From NCBI GenBank assembly GCA_027922465.2, contig BQMF02000585.1, positions 167,026 to 231,025 on the forward strand: 64,000 nucleotides of DNA, written 5' to 3'. A program made the translations under genes and the position numbers. This document shows positions 11,426-22,942 of the stretch, piece by piece. Positions within the stretch are counted from its first letter, which is position 1. Each line of letters opens with the position of its first letter. This stretch comes from Turritopsis dohrnii (taxonomy: Eukaryota > Cnidaria > Hydrozoa > Anthoathecata > Oceaniidae). Under the pieces are notes generated by a model. It was not told the DNA's origin. It searched no databases and saw only the letters and a program-made list of their open reading frames with translations.

Positions 11426-12141
11426 TCTATATATTAATAGCCGATTCTCTTTCTGTCTGTCTGTCTGTTTGTTTGTTTGTTTGTTTGTTTGTTTGTTTGT
11501 AAGTCACGCAAAATGGTAGATTGAGTTGTGAGCGAAATTATTTCTTTTTTTGTGTGCGACGTGAGTTCGAAGCAAATACATTGCAACTCCAATCGAACGT
11601 GACTTTTTTTGGCTGATGAACTAATTGCAATAACGTTTTGTTTTTATTATTATTGTTAGTTTTATATTCCAAGGACTACGTTGACTACGTTGGTTTTGAA
11701 AACAATGCATCAACTAAATACAAAGAAACTAGCTGATTAAACAGTTTGGACAAAAAGCAGCAGTGGCAGAACGTGGCAGCATATGTTCGGTTTGCCACTA
11801 ACGTTTTTTTATTCTATTTATTCATTTAGTGCCTTTTTTCTCTCCTCCGTGTGGACTTTTTAAGAAGAGAAACCATTTTCCCCCTGTTTGATAGCACCCA
11901 TGTTAGAGCGCGTAACTTTTTTAAAACAAAAGCTAATAAAAAGTTGAAGTTTTCTCTCTCTACGTTTTGAGTGCATTGTTACACTGATAAAAGATTGGTT
12001 TTACCAGAGGTTGTGACTTCGAATCTGCTTCTGGTTGAGCACAAGTTGTACGAACCATTTATAAGGAAATTTGACGTTTATTGATAGAGTGATACAGAGC
12101 AGGTGGATATGGGCGGCAAGTGACGCCGCCTTGGCGGCTAG
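11426..12141 (+). mobile_element. Helitron-like unit 1 (716 bp)
   Basis: This is the first, shortest unit, with the longest GTTT run. It is joined at its left to a fragment of the 120-bp CCCAGTGGGC foldback family (GCGAAGGAGTACATTTCTA). It lacks about 240 bases present in units 2-4. Confidence 0.75.
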
Positions 12142-13096
12142 TTTATATATTAATAGCCGATTCTCCGTCTGTTTGTTGGTTCGTTTGTTTGTCTGTCACG
12201 CAAAATGGTAGATTAAGTTGTGAGCGAAATTATTTCTTTTTTTGTGTGCGACGTGAGTTCGAAGCAAATACATTGCAACCCCAATCGAACGTGACTTTTT
12301 TTGGCTGATGAACTAATAGGAATAACGTTTTGTTTTTATTATTATTGTTAGTTTTATATTCCAAGGACCACCGTTGACTTGGCTTTGAAAACAATACATC
12401 AACTAAATACAAAGAAACTAACTGATTAAACATTTTGGACAAAAAGCAGCAGTGGCAGAACGTGGCAGCATGTTCGGTTTGCCAGTGTATCCTAACGCTT
12501 TCGTGACTGTCTGCGACAAGTGAACTTTTTTCCGAGCAATCAAAATATTTAAAAACCGATAAAAAAAAGAGAATCGTGAAACAAAATATTTTTTTTTTTT
12601 TTTTTGCTTTTGTTGTAATAGTTGTCTTAATTTCTTTTAATCGATTTCTTTTAATCTATTTTAATCTGATCGAACGTTTTTTTTATTCTCTTTATTCATT
12701 TAGCACGTGCATTTTTTCTTTCCTCCCGTGTGAACATTTTAAGAAGAGAAACCATTTTCGACCTGTTTGATAGCACCCATGTTTGAGCGCGTAACTTTTT
12801 TAAAAAAGCTTTTTTACAAAAGCTAATAAAAAGTGGAAGTTCTTCTTCCTACGTTTTGAGTGTATTGTTGTACTGATCAACGATTGGTTTTAAAAAATAA
12901 ATAAGTCACACATAATGAAAAACCTGAAAAATAGTTAATGTAACACTGATGTAACACTGACTGCACACCAGAGGTTGTGACTTCGAATCTTTTCCAAGTT
13001 GTATGAGCCGTTTATAAAGTAATTTGCCGTTTATTGATACAGTGATACACAGAGCAGGGGGATGTGGGCGGCGAGCGACGCCGCCTTGGCGGCTAG
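12142..13096 (+). mobile_element. Helitron-like unit 2 (955 bp)
   Basis: It starts TTTATATATT, a T for C change in the TC terminus. Its second half (12,670 onward) is essentially the same as that of units 3 and 4, while its first half is more diverged. Confidence 0.75.
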
Positions 13097-14056
13097 TCTA
13101 TATATTAATAGCCGATTCTCTGTCTGTCTGTTTGTTTGTTTGTTTGTTTGTTTGTTTGTAAGTCACGCAAAATGGTAGATTGAGTTGTGAGCGAAATTAT
13201 TTCTTTTTTTGTGTGCGACGTGAGTTTGAAGCAAATACATTGCAACCCCCAATCGAACGTGACTTTTTTCGGCTGATGAACTAATAGGAATAACGTTTTG
13301 TTTTTATTATTATTGTTAGTCTTATATTCCACGTTGACTACGTTGGCTTTGAAAACAATACATCAACTAAATACAAAGACACTAACTGATTAAACAGTTT
13401 GGACAAAAAGCAGCAGTGGCAGAACGTGGCAGCATGTGCGGTTTGCCAGTGTATCTTAACGCTTTCCTGACTGTCTGAGACGGGTGAACTTTTTTTCGAG
13501 CAATCAAAATGTTTAAAAACCGATAGGTAAAAAAAAGAGAATCATGAAACAAAATAATTTTTTTTGCTTTTGTCTTAATAGTTGTCTTAATTTCTTTTAA
13601 TCGATTTCTTTTAATCTATTTTAATCTGATCGAACGTTTTTTTTATTCTCTTTATTCATTTAGCACGTGCATTTTTTCTTTCCTCCCGTGTGAACATTTT
13701 AAGAAGAGAAACCATTTTCGACCTGTTTGATAGCACCCATGTTTGAGCGCGTAACTTTTTTAAAAAAGCTTTTTTACAAAAGCTAATAAAAAGTGGAAGT
13801 TCTTCTTCCTACGTTTTGAGTGTATTGTTGTACTGATCAACGATTGGTTTTAAAAAATAAATAAGTCACACATAATGAAAAACCTGAAAAATAGTTAATG
13901 TAACACTGATGTAACACTGACTGCACACCAGAGGTTGTGACTTCGAATCTTTTCCAAGTTGTATGAGCCGTTTATAAAGTAATTTGCCGTTTATTGATAC
14001 AGTGATACACAGAGCAGGGGGATGTGGGCGGCGAGCGACGCCGCCTTGGCGGCTAG
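13097..14056 (+). mobile_element. Helitron-like unit 3 (960 bp)
   Basis: It is nearly identical to unit 4. The only difference I see is CAACCCCCAATC here against CAACTCCAATC there. This implies very recent duplication or gene conversion. Confidence 0.8.
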
Positions 14057-15015
14057 TCTATATATTAATAGCCGATTCTCTGTCTGTCTGTTTGTTTGTT
14101 TGTTTGTTTGTTTGTTTGTAAGTCACGCAAAATGGTAGATTGAGTTGTGAGCGAAATTATTTCTTTTTTTGTGTGCGACGTGAGTTTGAAGCAAATACAT
14201 TGCAACTCCAATCGAACGTGACTTTTTTCGGCTGATGAACTAATAGGAATAACGTTTTGTTTTTATTATTATTGTTAGTCTTATATTCCACGTTGACTAC
14301 GTTGGCTTTGAAAACAATACATCAACTAAATACAAAGACACTAACTGATTAAACAGTTTGGACAAAAAGCAGCAGTGGCAGAACGTGGCAGCATGTGCGG
14401 TTTGCCAGTGTATCTTAACGCTTTCCTGACTGTCTGAGACGGGTGAACTTTTTTTCGAGCAATCAAAATGTTTAAAAACCGATAGGTAAAAAAAAGAGAA
14501 TCATGAAACAAAATAATTTTTTTTGCTTTTGTCTTAATAGTTGTCTTAATTTCTTTTAATCGATTTCTTTTAATCTATTTTAATCTGATCGAACGTTTTT
14601 TTTATTCTCTTTATTCATTTAGCACGTGCATTTTTTCTTTCCTCCCGTGTGAACATTTTAAGAAGAGAAACCATTTTCGACCTGTTTGATAGCACCCATG
14701 TTTGAGCGCGTAACTTTTTTAAAAAAGCTTTTTTACAAAAGCTAATAAAAAGTGGAAGTTCTTCTTCCTACGTTTTGAGTGTATTGTTGTACTGATCAAC
14801 GATTGGTTTTAAAAAATAAATAAGTCACACATAATGAAAAACCTGAAAAATAGTTAATGTAACACTGATGTAACACTGACTGCACACCAGAGGTTGTGAC
14901 TTCGAATCTTTTCCAAGTTGTATGAGCCGTTTATAAAGTAATTTGCCGTTTATTGATACAGTGATACACAGAGCAGGGGGATGTGGGCGGCGAGCGACGC
15001 CGCCTTGGCGGCTAG
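14057..15015 (+). mobile_element. Helitron-like unit 4 (959 bp)
   Basis: See unit 3. It has identical termini, hairpin and GTTT run. Confidence 0.8.
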
Positions 15016-16020
15016 TCTATATATTAATAGCCGATTCTCTGTCTGTCTGTTTGTTTGTTTGTTTGTTTGTTTGTTTGTAAGTCACGCAAAATGGTAGATT
15101 GAGTTGTGAGCGAAATTATTTCTTTTTTTGTGTGCGACGTGAGTTTGAAGCAAATACATTGCAACCCCCAATCGAACGTGACTTTTTTCGGCTGATGAAC
15201 TAATAGGAATAACGTTTTGTTTTTATTATTATTGTTAGTCTTATATTCCACGTTGACTACGTTGGCTTTGAAAACAATACATCAACTAAATACAAAGACA
15301 CTAACTGATTAAACAGTTTGGACAAAAAGCAGCAGTGGCAGAACGTGGCAGCATGTGCGGTTTGCCAGTGTATCTTAACGCTTTCCTGACTGTCTGAGAC
15401 GGGTGAACTTTTTTTCGAGCAATCAAAATGTTTAAAAACCGATAGGTAAAAAAAAGAGAATCATGAAACAAAATAATTTTTTTTGCTTTTGTCTTAATAG
15501 TTGTCTTAATTTCTTTTAATCGATTTCTTTTAATCTATTTTAATCTGATCGAACGTTTTTTATTCACTTCATTCATTTAGCACGTGCATTTTTTTCTCCT
15601 CCCGTGTGATCTTTTTAAGAAGAGAAACCATTTTTTCACCTACTTCTGACAGCACCCATGTTAGAGCGCGTAAAACAAAAACTAATAATAAGTTGAAAAG
15701 TTTTTTCTCTCTGCGTTTTGGGTGTATTGTTAAACTGATATTTGATTGGTTTAAAATCGTAAATAAAAACCACGTAAAGTTCACGTTCGGAATGCCTACT
15801 GACATTTTAAATGCGACCGCGACAATGAACGGCTGAGTTAAGAACATGCAAGATTTGAAACACCAGGAACGTATTTCTCTTCACGTGCAAACGAGCTTTA
15901 TTAAGCGATAAAGCCAGCAAAGGAAGTCCTATCGCTGGTTGTAAGTGCAATAATTTGGAGCAGGTGGTGATACAACGCAGGCTAAACATGGGCGGCGAGC
16001 GACGCCGCCTTGGCGGCTAG
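15016..16020 (+). mobile_element. Helitron-like unit 5 (1,005 bp), chimeric
   Basis: The first ~540 bases match unit 3, including the CCCCC variant. After about 15,560 the sequence changes to a different version of the family, with a unique segment ending GCTAAACATGGGCGGCGAG. The switch is abrupt, suggesting template switching or unequal exchange. Confidence 0.75.
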
Positions 16021-16903
16021 TCTATATATTAATAGCCGATTCTCCGTCTGTCTGTTTGTTTGTAAGTCACGCAAAATGGTAGATTGAGTTGTGAGCGAAA
16101 TTTTTTCTTTTTTTGTGTGCGACTTGAGTTCGAAGCAAATACATTGCAACCCCAATCGAGCGTGACTTTTTTTGGCTGATGAACTAATAGGAATAACGTT
16201 TCGTTTTTATTATTATTGTTAGTTTTATATTCCACGTTGACTTGGCTTCGAAAACAACACATCAACTAAATACAAAGAAACTAACTAATTAAACATTTTG
16301 GACAAAAAGCAGTAGTGGCAGCATGTTCGGTTTGCCAGTGTATCCTTACGCTTGCCTGTCTGACTGTCTGAGAAGGGTGAACTTAAAAACCGATAGGTAA
16401 AAAAAGAGTATCTTAAAACAAAATGTTTTTTTTGCTTTTCTTTTAATAATTTAATTTCTTTTTTTACTTGTTAAGCGCTTCTGATCGAACGTTTTTTTAT
16501 TCTATTTATTTTCATTTAGCACGTGCCTTTTTTCTCTCCTCCCGTGTGAACTTTTTAAGAAGAGAAACCATTTCCCCCCTGTTTGATAGCACCCATGTTA
16601 GAGCGCCTAACTTTTTTAAAACAAAAGCTAATAAAAATTTGAAGTTTTTTCTCCATACGTTTTGAGTGTATTGTTGTACTGATCAACGATTGTTTTAAAA
16701 AATAAATAAGTAACACATCATGAAATTTGGGTTTTTTTGGAACCATTGTTTAAATTGATATTTGATATTTGATTTCGAATCTGCCTCTGGCTGAACACAA
16801 GTTGTACGAGCCGTTTTTCAGGAAATATGAGGTTTATTGGGGTCTCTGGGGTGACACAGAGCAGGTGCACATGGGCGGTGAGCGACGCCGCCTTGGCGGC
16901 TAG
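16021..16903 (+). mobile_element. Helitron-like unit 6 (883 bp)
   Basis: This is the terminal and most diverged unit, with a short GTTT run and a GGGCGGTGAGCGACGCCGCC hairpin variant. It ends CTAG before T at 16,904. Confidence 0.75.
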
Positions 16904-17216
16904 TACATTTGTTAAATGCGATGAGAATATTTTTTTGTCATCGCAAAAAATCCATTCTTACAGAAGCATGTTTTTGCATAAAGTTACAGGTCCATCAGAT
17001 GGATTTTATAATATTTGAAAGCTAAAGCCACATCGTAAATGGAAGTACTCTCTTCGTCGACACCAGTACAAACATTTGAAGGACGGAGATAAATACCTTT
17101 TAAAGTATTTATAAATAAACTACACTAGTTTACACGAATCGTCTCGTAGCGTCTCAAAATCGTAACGGTATACATATCAGATGCTGTGTGGGCTGGACAC
17201 CTATAAGTAAGTTAAG

Positions 17217-17345
17217 TAAGTAACAGAAAGTTTTTAATCCAGGGCTTCCATCCGTAATGGTTGGCTCTTCCGCCCGCCGACTTGCAACTAGTAGTTGACT
17301 TACCGCCAGAGTACGTATAGCATTGCTCTAACTTGCCAAAAGGAT
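17217..17345 (-). repeat. SINE-like repeat, partial copy
   Basis: The reverse complement carries GCAAGTTAGAGCAATGC, GGCGGTAAGTCAACTACTAG, TTGCAAGTCGGCGGGCGGAA and AACCATTACGGATGGAAGCC. These appear on the plus strand at 60,545-60,670, downstream of a tRNA-like promoter segment. This copy keeps only the 3' part. Confidence 0.7.
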
Positions 17346-17443
17346 ATTGTTCCAGAACAACATTTTTTTACTAGATTTTTCAGAACGTCTTTTATAATCA
17401 TACCTGGAGATGAGTAGAAGAAGAAGACGCTTCTACTAGTAAC

Positions 17444-17507
17444 AAGGGTCTGTTACAAAAGTATTAGCATTTTGTCCGTCCGACATGTATTTTTGTAACA
17501 GACCCTT
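17444..17507. repeat. Small perfect foldback
   Basis: AAGGGTCTGTTACAAAA faces TTTTGTAACAGACCCTT across a 30-base loop, with partial extension outward (CTACTAG against CCACTAG). It is either a tiny MITE or a hairpin. It lies about 180 bases upstream of the fucosyltransferase start. Confidence 0.6.
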
Positions 17508-17687
17508 CCACTAGAAACAATAAAAACTACATGGAGGCGTCTTCATAAATTCATTATAAAGGTGTTCGGTGCGTACCAGAACCATATATATTAGACGATA
17601 TAAGATTGGTTGAGTCTTAAGGCTTTAAATAGCGATCATGTTTTAATTTTACCTGTATTTATAGAATAAACAAACATCGTCAAGAAA

Positions 17688-18935
17688 ATGAACAATATCC
17701 AACAAGACTATGTTAATCATGACAAGCGATTGTTGAATCCAAAAAACACGTTGGTGTTCTTGGCTTTTTTTGGAGTTACGTTTTCTTTAACTTTTATTTA
17801 CGCTTTGGACAAATCAGAGGTTTATAAAACATACGATTTGCCGATAAAAGATTTTGAAACCTCAACATTGGCTACAACATCAAAGAGAATGACAACACCG
17901 ACGACGACAACAACGATTGAGACAACACATTCTAACAAACGTTATACTATTTTATTTTACACAACTTTTTTTAACCAGAGACCATGGCGTTTTGTCAGGA
18001 AAGATTACTTTCAAAGCTGTGATTGCGACATTAGATCATGCAATGTCTCCTATGATACTAAGGAACTTTTTCTGGCAGATGTCGTTGTGTTTCACGCGAA
18101 CGATATGCCTCCTTCTTTTGACCTAGGAATATGGCACAAATACCGTAGGAAAGGACAAATCTGGGCGTACTTTACCTTGGGGAATCCTGGAAACACACCA
18201 CCTGTTAAACCGCTTGATAAGTTATTTGATTGGTCGATAACATATCGTTTGAACTCAGATATCTTTTCTCCTTATTACAGCATAATAAAACAGATGAAAA
18301 CAGGTATTTCGCCAGATATTAATTATGCACAAGGCAAGACAAAGCAGATTGCATGGCTCGTAAGCCATTGTGGTACCGGTAGAGACAGGCTAGCCAGAAA
18401 ACTTGAAGAATATGGAATGGAACTTGAAGTTAGTGGCAATTGTGCTGGGAAATTTCGAAAACAAATGCGAAAACGATGCTTCAATTACATGAACTGTACT
18501 GGCATACTAAAGCCGTACAAATTCTACTTTGCTGCTGAGAATGATTTTTGTAAGGATTACGTGACTGAAAAATACTATAAACAGGGCCTGATGGAGAATG
18601 CAATTCCCATCGTGTTAGGAGGTGCCGACTACACCAATCCTAAACTAGCTATACCTGGTTCGTATATCAATCCTCTTGACTTCAATAGCCCCAAAGAATT
18701 TGTAGATTATTTAAAAGTGCTGGACAAAAATGATACTATGTATAACGAATACTTTAAATGGAAATTGAACTGGAAAGTTGAACATTTTCCTAAAGACTGC
18801 AAGAAATTTACTTGTGACATTTGCAAGAAACTACACAGTAATGACGTTGTAAAACATAGACCATTATCTGAACAATTTGCTGGAGATTGTGAAGTTCCTA
18901 CAAAGAAATATGAAGAATGGATTAAAAGAGGTTGA
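17688..18935 (+). CDS. GT10-family alpha-1,3-fucosyltransferase
   Basis: The predicted 415-residue type II membrane protein should transfer fucose from GDP-fucose onto N-acetylglucosamine-containing glycans in the Golgi. A short basic cytoplasmic tail precedes one membrane anchor (about 20-40). A Thr-rich stem (59-80, with a run of TTTTT) leads to the catalytic domain from about 85. Family signatures are QIWAYFTLGNP (157-167), SITYRLNSDIFSPY (183-196) and the donor-binding block at 278-312, with KDYVTEKYY (289-297) and AIPIVLGG (305-312). Sequons are N119, N269 and N349 regions. A C-x2-C pair near 376-379 is typical of the C-terminus. In the usual F-E-N core, the residue before Glu284 is Ala (AAEN). 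The frame is uninterrupted, so the coding region is one exon. The first in-frame ATG is chosen because the anchor follows directly, with stops upstream. Acceptor specificity cannot be told. Confidence 0.88.
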   Translation: MNNIQQDYVNHDKRLLNPKNTLVFLAFFGVTFSLTFIYALDKSEVYKTYDLPIKDFETSTLATTSKRMTTPTTTTTIETTHSNKRYTILFYTTFFNQRPWRFVRKDYFQSCDCDIRSCNVSYDTKELFLADVVVFHANDMPPSFDLGIWHKYRRKGQIWAYFTLGNPGNTPPVKPLDKLFDWSITYRLNSDIFSPYYSIIKQMKTGISPDINYAQGKTKQIAWLVSHCGTGRDRLARKLEEYGMELEVSGNCAGKFRKQMRKRCFNYMNCTGILKPYKFYFAAENDFCKDYVTEKYYKQGLMENAIPIVLGGADYTNPKLAIPGSYINPLDFNSPKEFVDYLKVLDKNDTMYNEYFKWKLNWKVEHFPKDCKKFTCDICKKLHSNDVVKHRPLSEQFAGDCEVPTKKYEEWIKRG

Positions 18936-19837
18936 AAGTGAACGAATTTTAAAGAACTTATTTTGCTTTAGATAGTATTTTTTCCAAGATATAGGTAATA
19001 ATGAATAATAAATAATCTCAATGAATAGTTGATTCAGAAATTATTCTTGAGTGATTGAGTTTTACTGTAACAATGCACGTGTATCTTACGTAATGTGTAA
19101 TCCAAATAAATGGAGCATGAAGGAAAGCAAAGATAACGTACGAATCAGACATTTTATGTAGCTTTTCATAATTTTTATGTATTTCCCAATTCGATAGATG
19201 CGATTTATTTTCTTATTTTATCATATTTATAGTGAATCAAAACTTAACTTGTTTTCGATCGTGATCCCGAGAAGCTTCACTTTTGTTTGTTTTCCATAGA
19301 GATATTTAAATTTTCTGAACCAGAGATCTTTAGAAAGATCAATTGAAATTTGTTCGGATTGACCACAAGATTCTTTCTTAATTAAATAAAATCATGCCTA
19401 AAATGAACTGAATTTGATAACCACATCTAAAACTAGCATAGAACTAGACAACAAATAAAGGGCCTGAATAGCAAGAAAATAAACAAAACCGCAACGAGTA
19501 GCACATGAAGCCTAAATAGAGACCCAAACAAACACTAAAATAGAGAATAAATGCACTGCAAAATGTGCTACACAGAAAATCTTGATAGTTTATCCATACA
19601 TAAATTCCACGTCAATATACTTAAAAAATCACTCTGTTTATAAACCACACCCACGCCACACCCACACATCACTAAACACTGACAGGAAGATAATATCAAA
19701 ACACTCGCACACAAACAACATACGCTCTTATATACAGCTAGAGACGAAAGAGAAACGAAGAATGCTAAAATGCCCAAGAGAGAAACGAAATGTCTAGATG
19801 CGTGACTAAAACGATAACTTCAACAAGGATAATAATA
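18936..19837. other. 3' flank of the fucosyltransferase
   Basis: AATAATAAATAATC near 19,000 and AATAAA near 19,105 are possible polyadenylation signals for the fucosyltransferase. No other gene or linked repeat was seen. Confidence 0.35.
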
Positions 19838-20013
19838 CAGTAGAATCCCGTTAACTCGTACCCTGGTTAAGTCGGACTTTCGCTAAGTCGGACTGATTTT
19901 CCATTCCCCTTGAGAGTACGCTCCTTATCGAGAGCTCCGCTTAATTAGGACATTAGCTATGTCGGACACCTTTTCCGTTCCCCTTGAGAGTACGAGTTAA
20001 CGGGATTCTACTG
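19838..20013. mobile_element. pogo/Tigger-like MITE, CAGTAGAATCCCGTTAACTC ends
   Basis: Perfect inverted ends (CAGTAGAATCCCGTTAACTC at left, its complement at right) with inner repeats GTCGGAC and CCTTGAGAGTACG, flanked by TA on both sides. Length is 176 bp with no coding sequence. The ends resemble those of pogo/Tigger elements. Confidence 0.8.
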
Positions 20014-20769
20014 TAGAACAAAAGAAACGAACAGCGACTATAAAATCCACGCACAAAGTACAGTATGTATCAATATGTGAGTTAATTGACTTTTAAGAAT
20101 TTAATGAGCCAAATCACTGAGTTTTTCTTCAATATCTTTTCGAAGGACAAATATTTTGGCAAACATTTTATATTAATGGATAGAGCATGAAAAGCTCTTT
20201 CTTGTGATATAAAATTCACAATATTTTATGACACATGTAATGAGATATACGCCTTGAAAGTTGTGGATCAGACATTTTGATACACACTGTAGATGACAAA
20301 CCAATATTCACACACAATTAACAGATTAAAACATAATTAACTAAACATAAATAATGGAAAACACCGCGAAGGAGCACAAATGTCACGACCTATGTGCTGC
20401 CTACACGCGGCGGCAGTAACAACCACATCTGTACAAGTGGTTCCGTCAATAAAAATTGAAAACCTCTCGCTGCTCAATAAACATAAAACGGCTAGGCCTT
20501 AAGATAGAACCTTGAACTTACCCTATATATATCCTAAACCAAGTTATTAAATATGTACCCAACTTTTACTCTTTGGTAACAACCAGAAAAGTAGCTGTGA
20601 AAATGACTTAGACATACTGACATCGTAAGCTTTCAGTTTTGTCAATAGATGCATATGACAAGGTGTCGAGCGTCTTGGATAAATGCACTTCGGTAGATAG
20701 ACTTCGATAATCTATCTACATAGTGGGTGACCATAACCAGGTAAATCGTTCAATTTATTCGCATTTCAT

Positions 20770-20826
20770 CCCAGCAAATATGCACACAATTTCAATAAAA
20801 ATGCTCTACGTCGCAGGTTCAAGAAA
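20770..20826 (+). repeat. Fragment of the 120-bp CCCAGTGGGC foldback family
   Basis: CCAGCAAATATGCACACAAT is followed by TTCAATAAAAATGCTCTACG, matching one half of the family seen in the LRRC49 and NCBP1 introns. Confidence 0.5.
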
Positions 20827-21058
20827 AACCTAGAACCATGAAAAAAAGGATTTATCCAAAATCTAATATTTTGAAAAGTGATTTTCAACAACGAAGCTTG
20901 TTTACAGATAGTTCATCTACTAACTCGATATCACCAAAAATTCACGGCGTAAACCTTCTAAAATTTGTTTGGTCAATTTAGCTTATAAAATTAGTCTCGT
21001 CCTTTCAAACTGTATTGTAAAAGTTTTCAATGAATAGGTTGATGGTGTGGAATTGTTA

Positions 21059-21231
21059 CAGTCGAATCCTATAATTCGAACCTCGATAATTCGAACTTTC
21101 TCTAATGCGAACGAATTTCATGGTCCCTTCACCTACTATTTCTTTGCAAATGTACCTCCCTAATTCGAACTTTCCATAAATCGAACGTTTTTGTCAGTCC
21201 CTTCGCTGATCGAATTAGAGAGAGTTCACTG
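21059..21231. mobile_element. TA-flanked MITE with AATTCGAAC repeats
   Basis: It starts CAGTCGAATCCTATAATTCG and ends AATTAGAGAGAGTTCACTG, flanked by TA. Internal ATTCGAACCTC / ATTCGAACTTTC words repeat, and a TTTCATGGTCCCTTCACCT segment is shared with 62,102-62,273 and, more weakly, 28,274-28,400. It is probably pogo-like. Confidence 0.7.
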
Positions 21232-21584
21232 TATTTGTTTTGCAACAGCCAGAAATAATCTCTTGCTAAGGATCGCCATTTTGAAATGTTTATGATTTTG
21301 ATAAAAAGTTAGTTTTGTTTGGGTATAATTCATGGTGTAAACAACGTTTTCACCAAGGCTTTTCTTTGGAAAATTAAAAAGAATCTTAATGCTAAATACT
21401 TTGTCGCTAAGGGGTGTTAAGGTGTGCTAAGAAAGTGGTGAGTGTGAACCAACCTTTCGGTGTAAAATACCAGCAAGATCATGAATGTTAGGAAAACAAA
21501 GCTTATCTAGCAACATAGTAGTTTTATTTGAGAAGATCAGGCCAGGAAAGATTATAGGCTGAGGTTGCGCAAGAAAAGAGGAGT

Positions 21585-21670
21585 TTTCGGTGGAAAAAGT
21601 TTCGCCGGAAATACTTTCGGCAGCCAAACTTTCGGACACTATTTTGGATTTCGGACGGAAAAACTTTCAG
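21585..21670 (-). repeat. Inverted copy of the CCGAAA repeat
   Basis: It reads as the reverse complement of 232-333. The open frames crossing it (21,565-21,960) owe their length to this repeat and are not regarded as genes. Confidence 0.5.
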
Positions 21671-22799
21671 ACAGAAAGCGGCAATATAATGAACGAGTGT
21701 TGCAAGTTGAGAATGACTCCTTTACGTCACTCATGTTTTCGACGAACGGTGCGATGGCGAAGGAATGCATCATATTCTATAAAAGATTAGCTGAAATGTT
21801 CGCCGAAAAGAAGAAAATTCGAGTTAGTGACACCACAAGCTCAATTCGAACGAAGGCGTCATTTTCACTGCTTCGCTCAATGATCAGATGCATTCGAGGT
21901 TCCAGATCGAGAAAGCATTGTTCGATGGAAAATTTGGACTCACCTGACTCATCTGTTTGATGGATTCATCAAACATCGATGTTTCAGGAAGCTTGAACAT
22001 ATGAACAGGTTCAAAGAAAACCTATATAATGTTATATCCTAACTTATCAGGATCAATTATTTTTTAATTGTAAGATTATAGGGGAAAACGAAAGAAACTA
22101 TGAAAAAACCCAAAAAAACTTTCAGACAATGTTGCATTCCTATAATGAGGTAAACTAAAGTTCCCTGACGAACTTATCCCCGTTAAGTTATCGACCGACT
22201 ATCTTCGGATAGATTGTCATGAGTGCGAATACGCCCAGTGGATAGGGACCTTACGAAATTATGACGGCAACGTGGACGACGACGTGAGGCAAAATAAAAG
22301 ATTCACTTAATTCTGTAGATTTGGTTTAGAATGGAAATCTATTTCACACTAGTCATTATACTTTAAGCATACATTCAAATCAATAATACCCTCGCTGTTA
22401 ATTGTCATAGCAAGATATATTCCCTGCGGTAAGAATAGCCAGTTATAAAAACTATTCAGTAAAAAAAACAAAAAAATCTTTGTCAATTTGTAATTCCTAC
22501 GAAGAATGTACATTAGGGAGATTCGTAAACTCGACGAGCCTGTTACACGAAAAAAATCAATTACTTGTGAGAATTTTTTTAAAACTTTCTACTAAAACTG
22601 TACTTCAGAGATTTAAAGCCTTTTGTTGTATCAAAAGAAACATCATTACTTTGCACGCTTATTTCAAGTGTTGATGTGAAGTTTCTAATGACTTTGTAGG
22701 GAAAAATTCACGAACAACTCAACTAAGTTGTATACAATTCCCTTCAAATCTATAGAAAAATAGTTTCGTGAAACATGATTTTTCCGAATCCTGCTAATA
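21671..22799. other. Intergenic, nothing recognised
   Basis: Short open frames occur, but none shows family features or splice-site support. Confidence 0.4.
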
Positions 22800-22942
22800 T
22801 GACAGGATTCAAGCCTTTAAAACGGTGAAATCACTTAAATGTTTGAACAAATGAGGCTAAGCTCGAATCTTACCCTCACTAACCCAGACACATTTCACAA
22901 GGTTTATACCGTAAATTCTAATGTTTGAATCCTGTCCTGTCA
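22800..22942 (+). mobile_element. Small MITE, TGACAGGATTCAA ends
   Basis: It begins TGACAGGATTCAAGCC and ends with GTTTGAATCCTGTC. The central part (GAACAAATGAGGCTAA, CTCACTAACCCAGACAC, TTTCACAAGGTTTA) recurs in opposite orientation at 29,708-29,848. Confidence 0.7.

Larger units (their letters stand above)
11426..16903 (+). mobile_element. Tandem array of six non-autonomous Helitron-like units
   Basis: Six head-to-tail units each begin TCTATATATTAATAG (TTTATATATT in unit 2) and end CTAG. Just before the end there is a hairpin, GGCGGC-7 nt-GCCGCC, followed by 11 bases finishing in CTAG. The whole array is preceded by A (11,425) and followed by T (16,904). A 5' TC, a 3' CTRR, a GC-rich hairpin 10-12 bases from the 3' end and insertion between A and T without duplication are the classical Helitron marks. 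A GTCT/GTTT microsatellite lies just inside each 5' end, as in the DINE-1 type of non-autonomous element. No Rep/helicase frame is present, so mobility would need a partner elsewhere. Short minus-strand frames repeating from unit to unit are artefacts. Confidence 0.82.

Noticed and set aside
11454..11500. CRISPR-like or telomere-like array from the GTTT/GTCT repeats
   Set aside because: A simple tetranucleotide microsatellite within a transposon, with no spacers.
12230..16265. Repeated minus-strand frames beginning MEYKTNNNNKNKT in the Helitron-like units
   Set aside because: They recur only because the units repeat, are rich in simple-sequence translation, and lack any domain or splice support.
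21565..21960. Plus-strand 131-residue frame
   Set aside because: The 5' half is the CCGAAA repeat, and no domain or splice evidence supports the rest.
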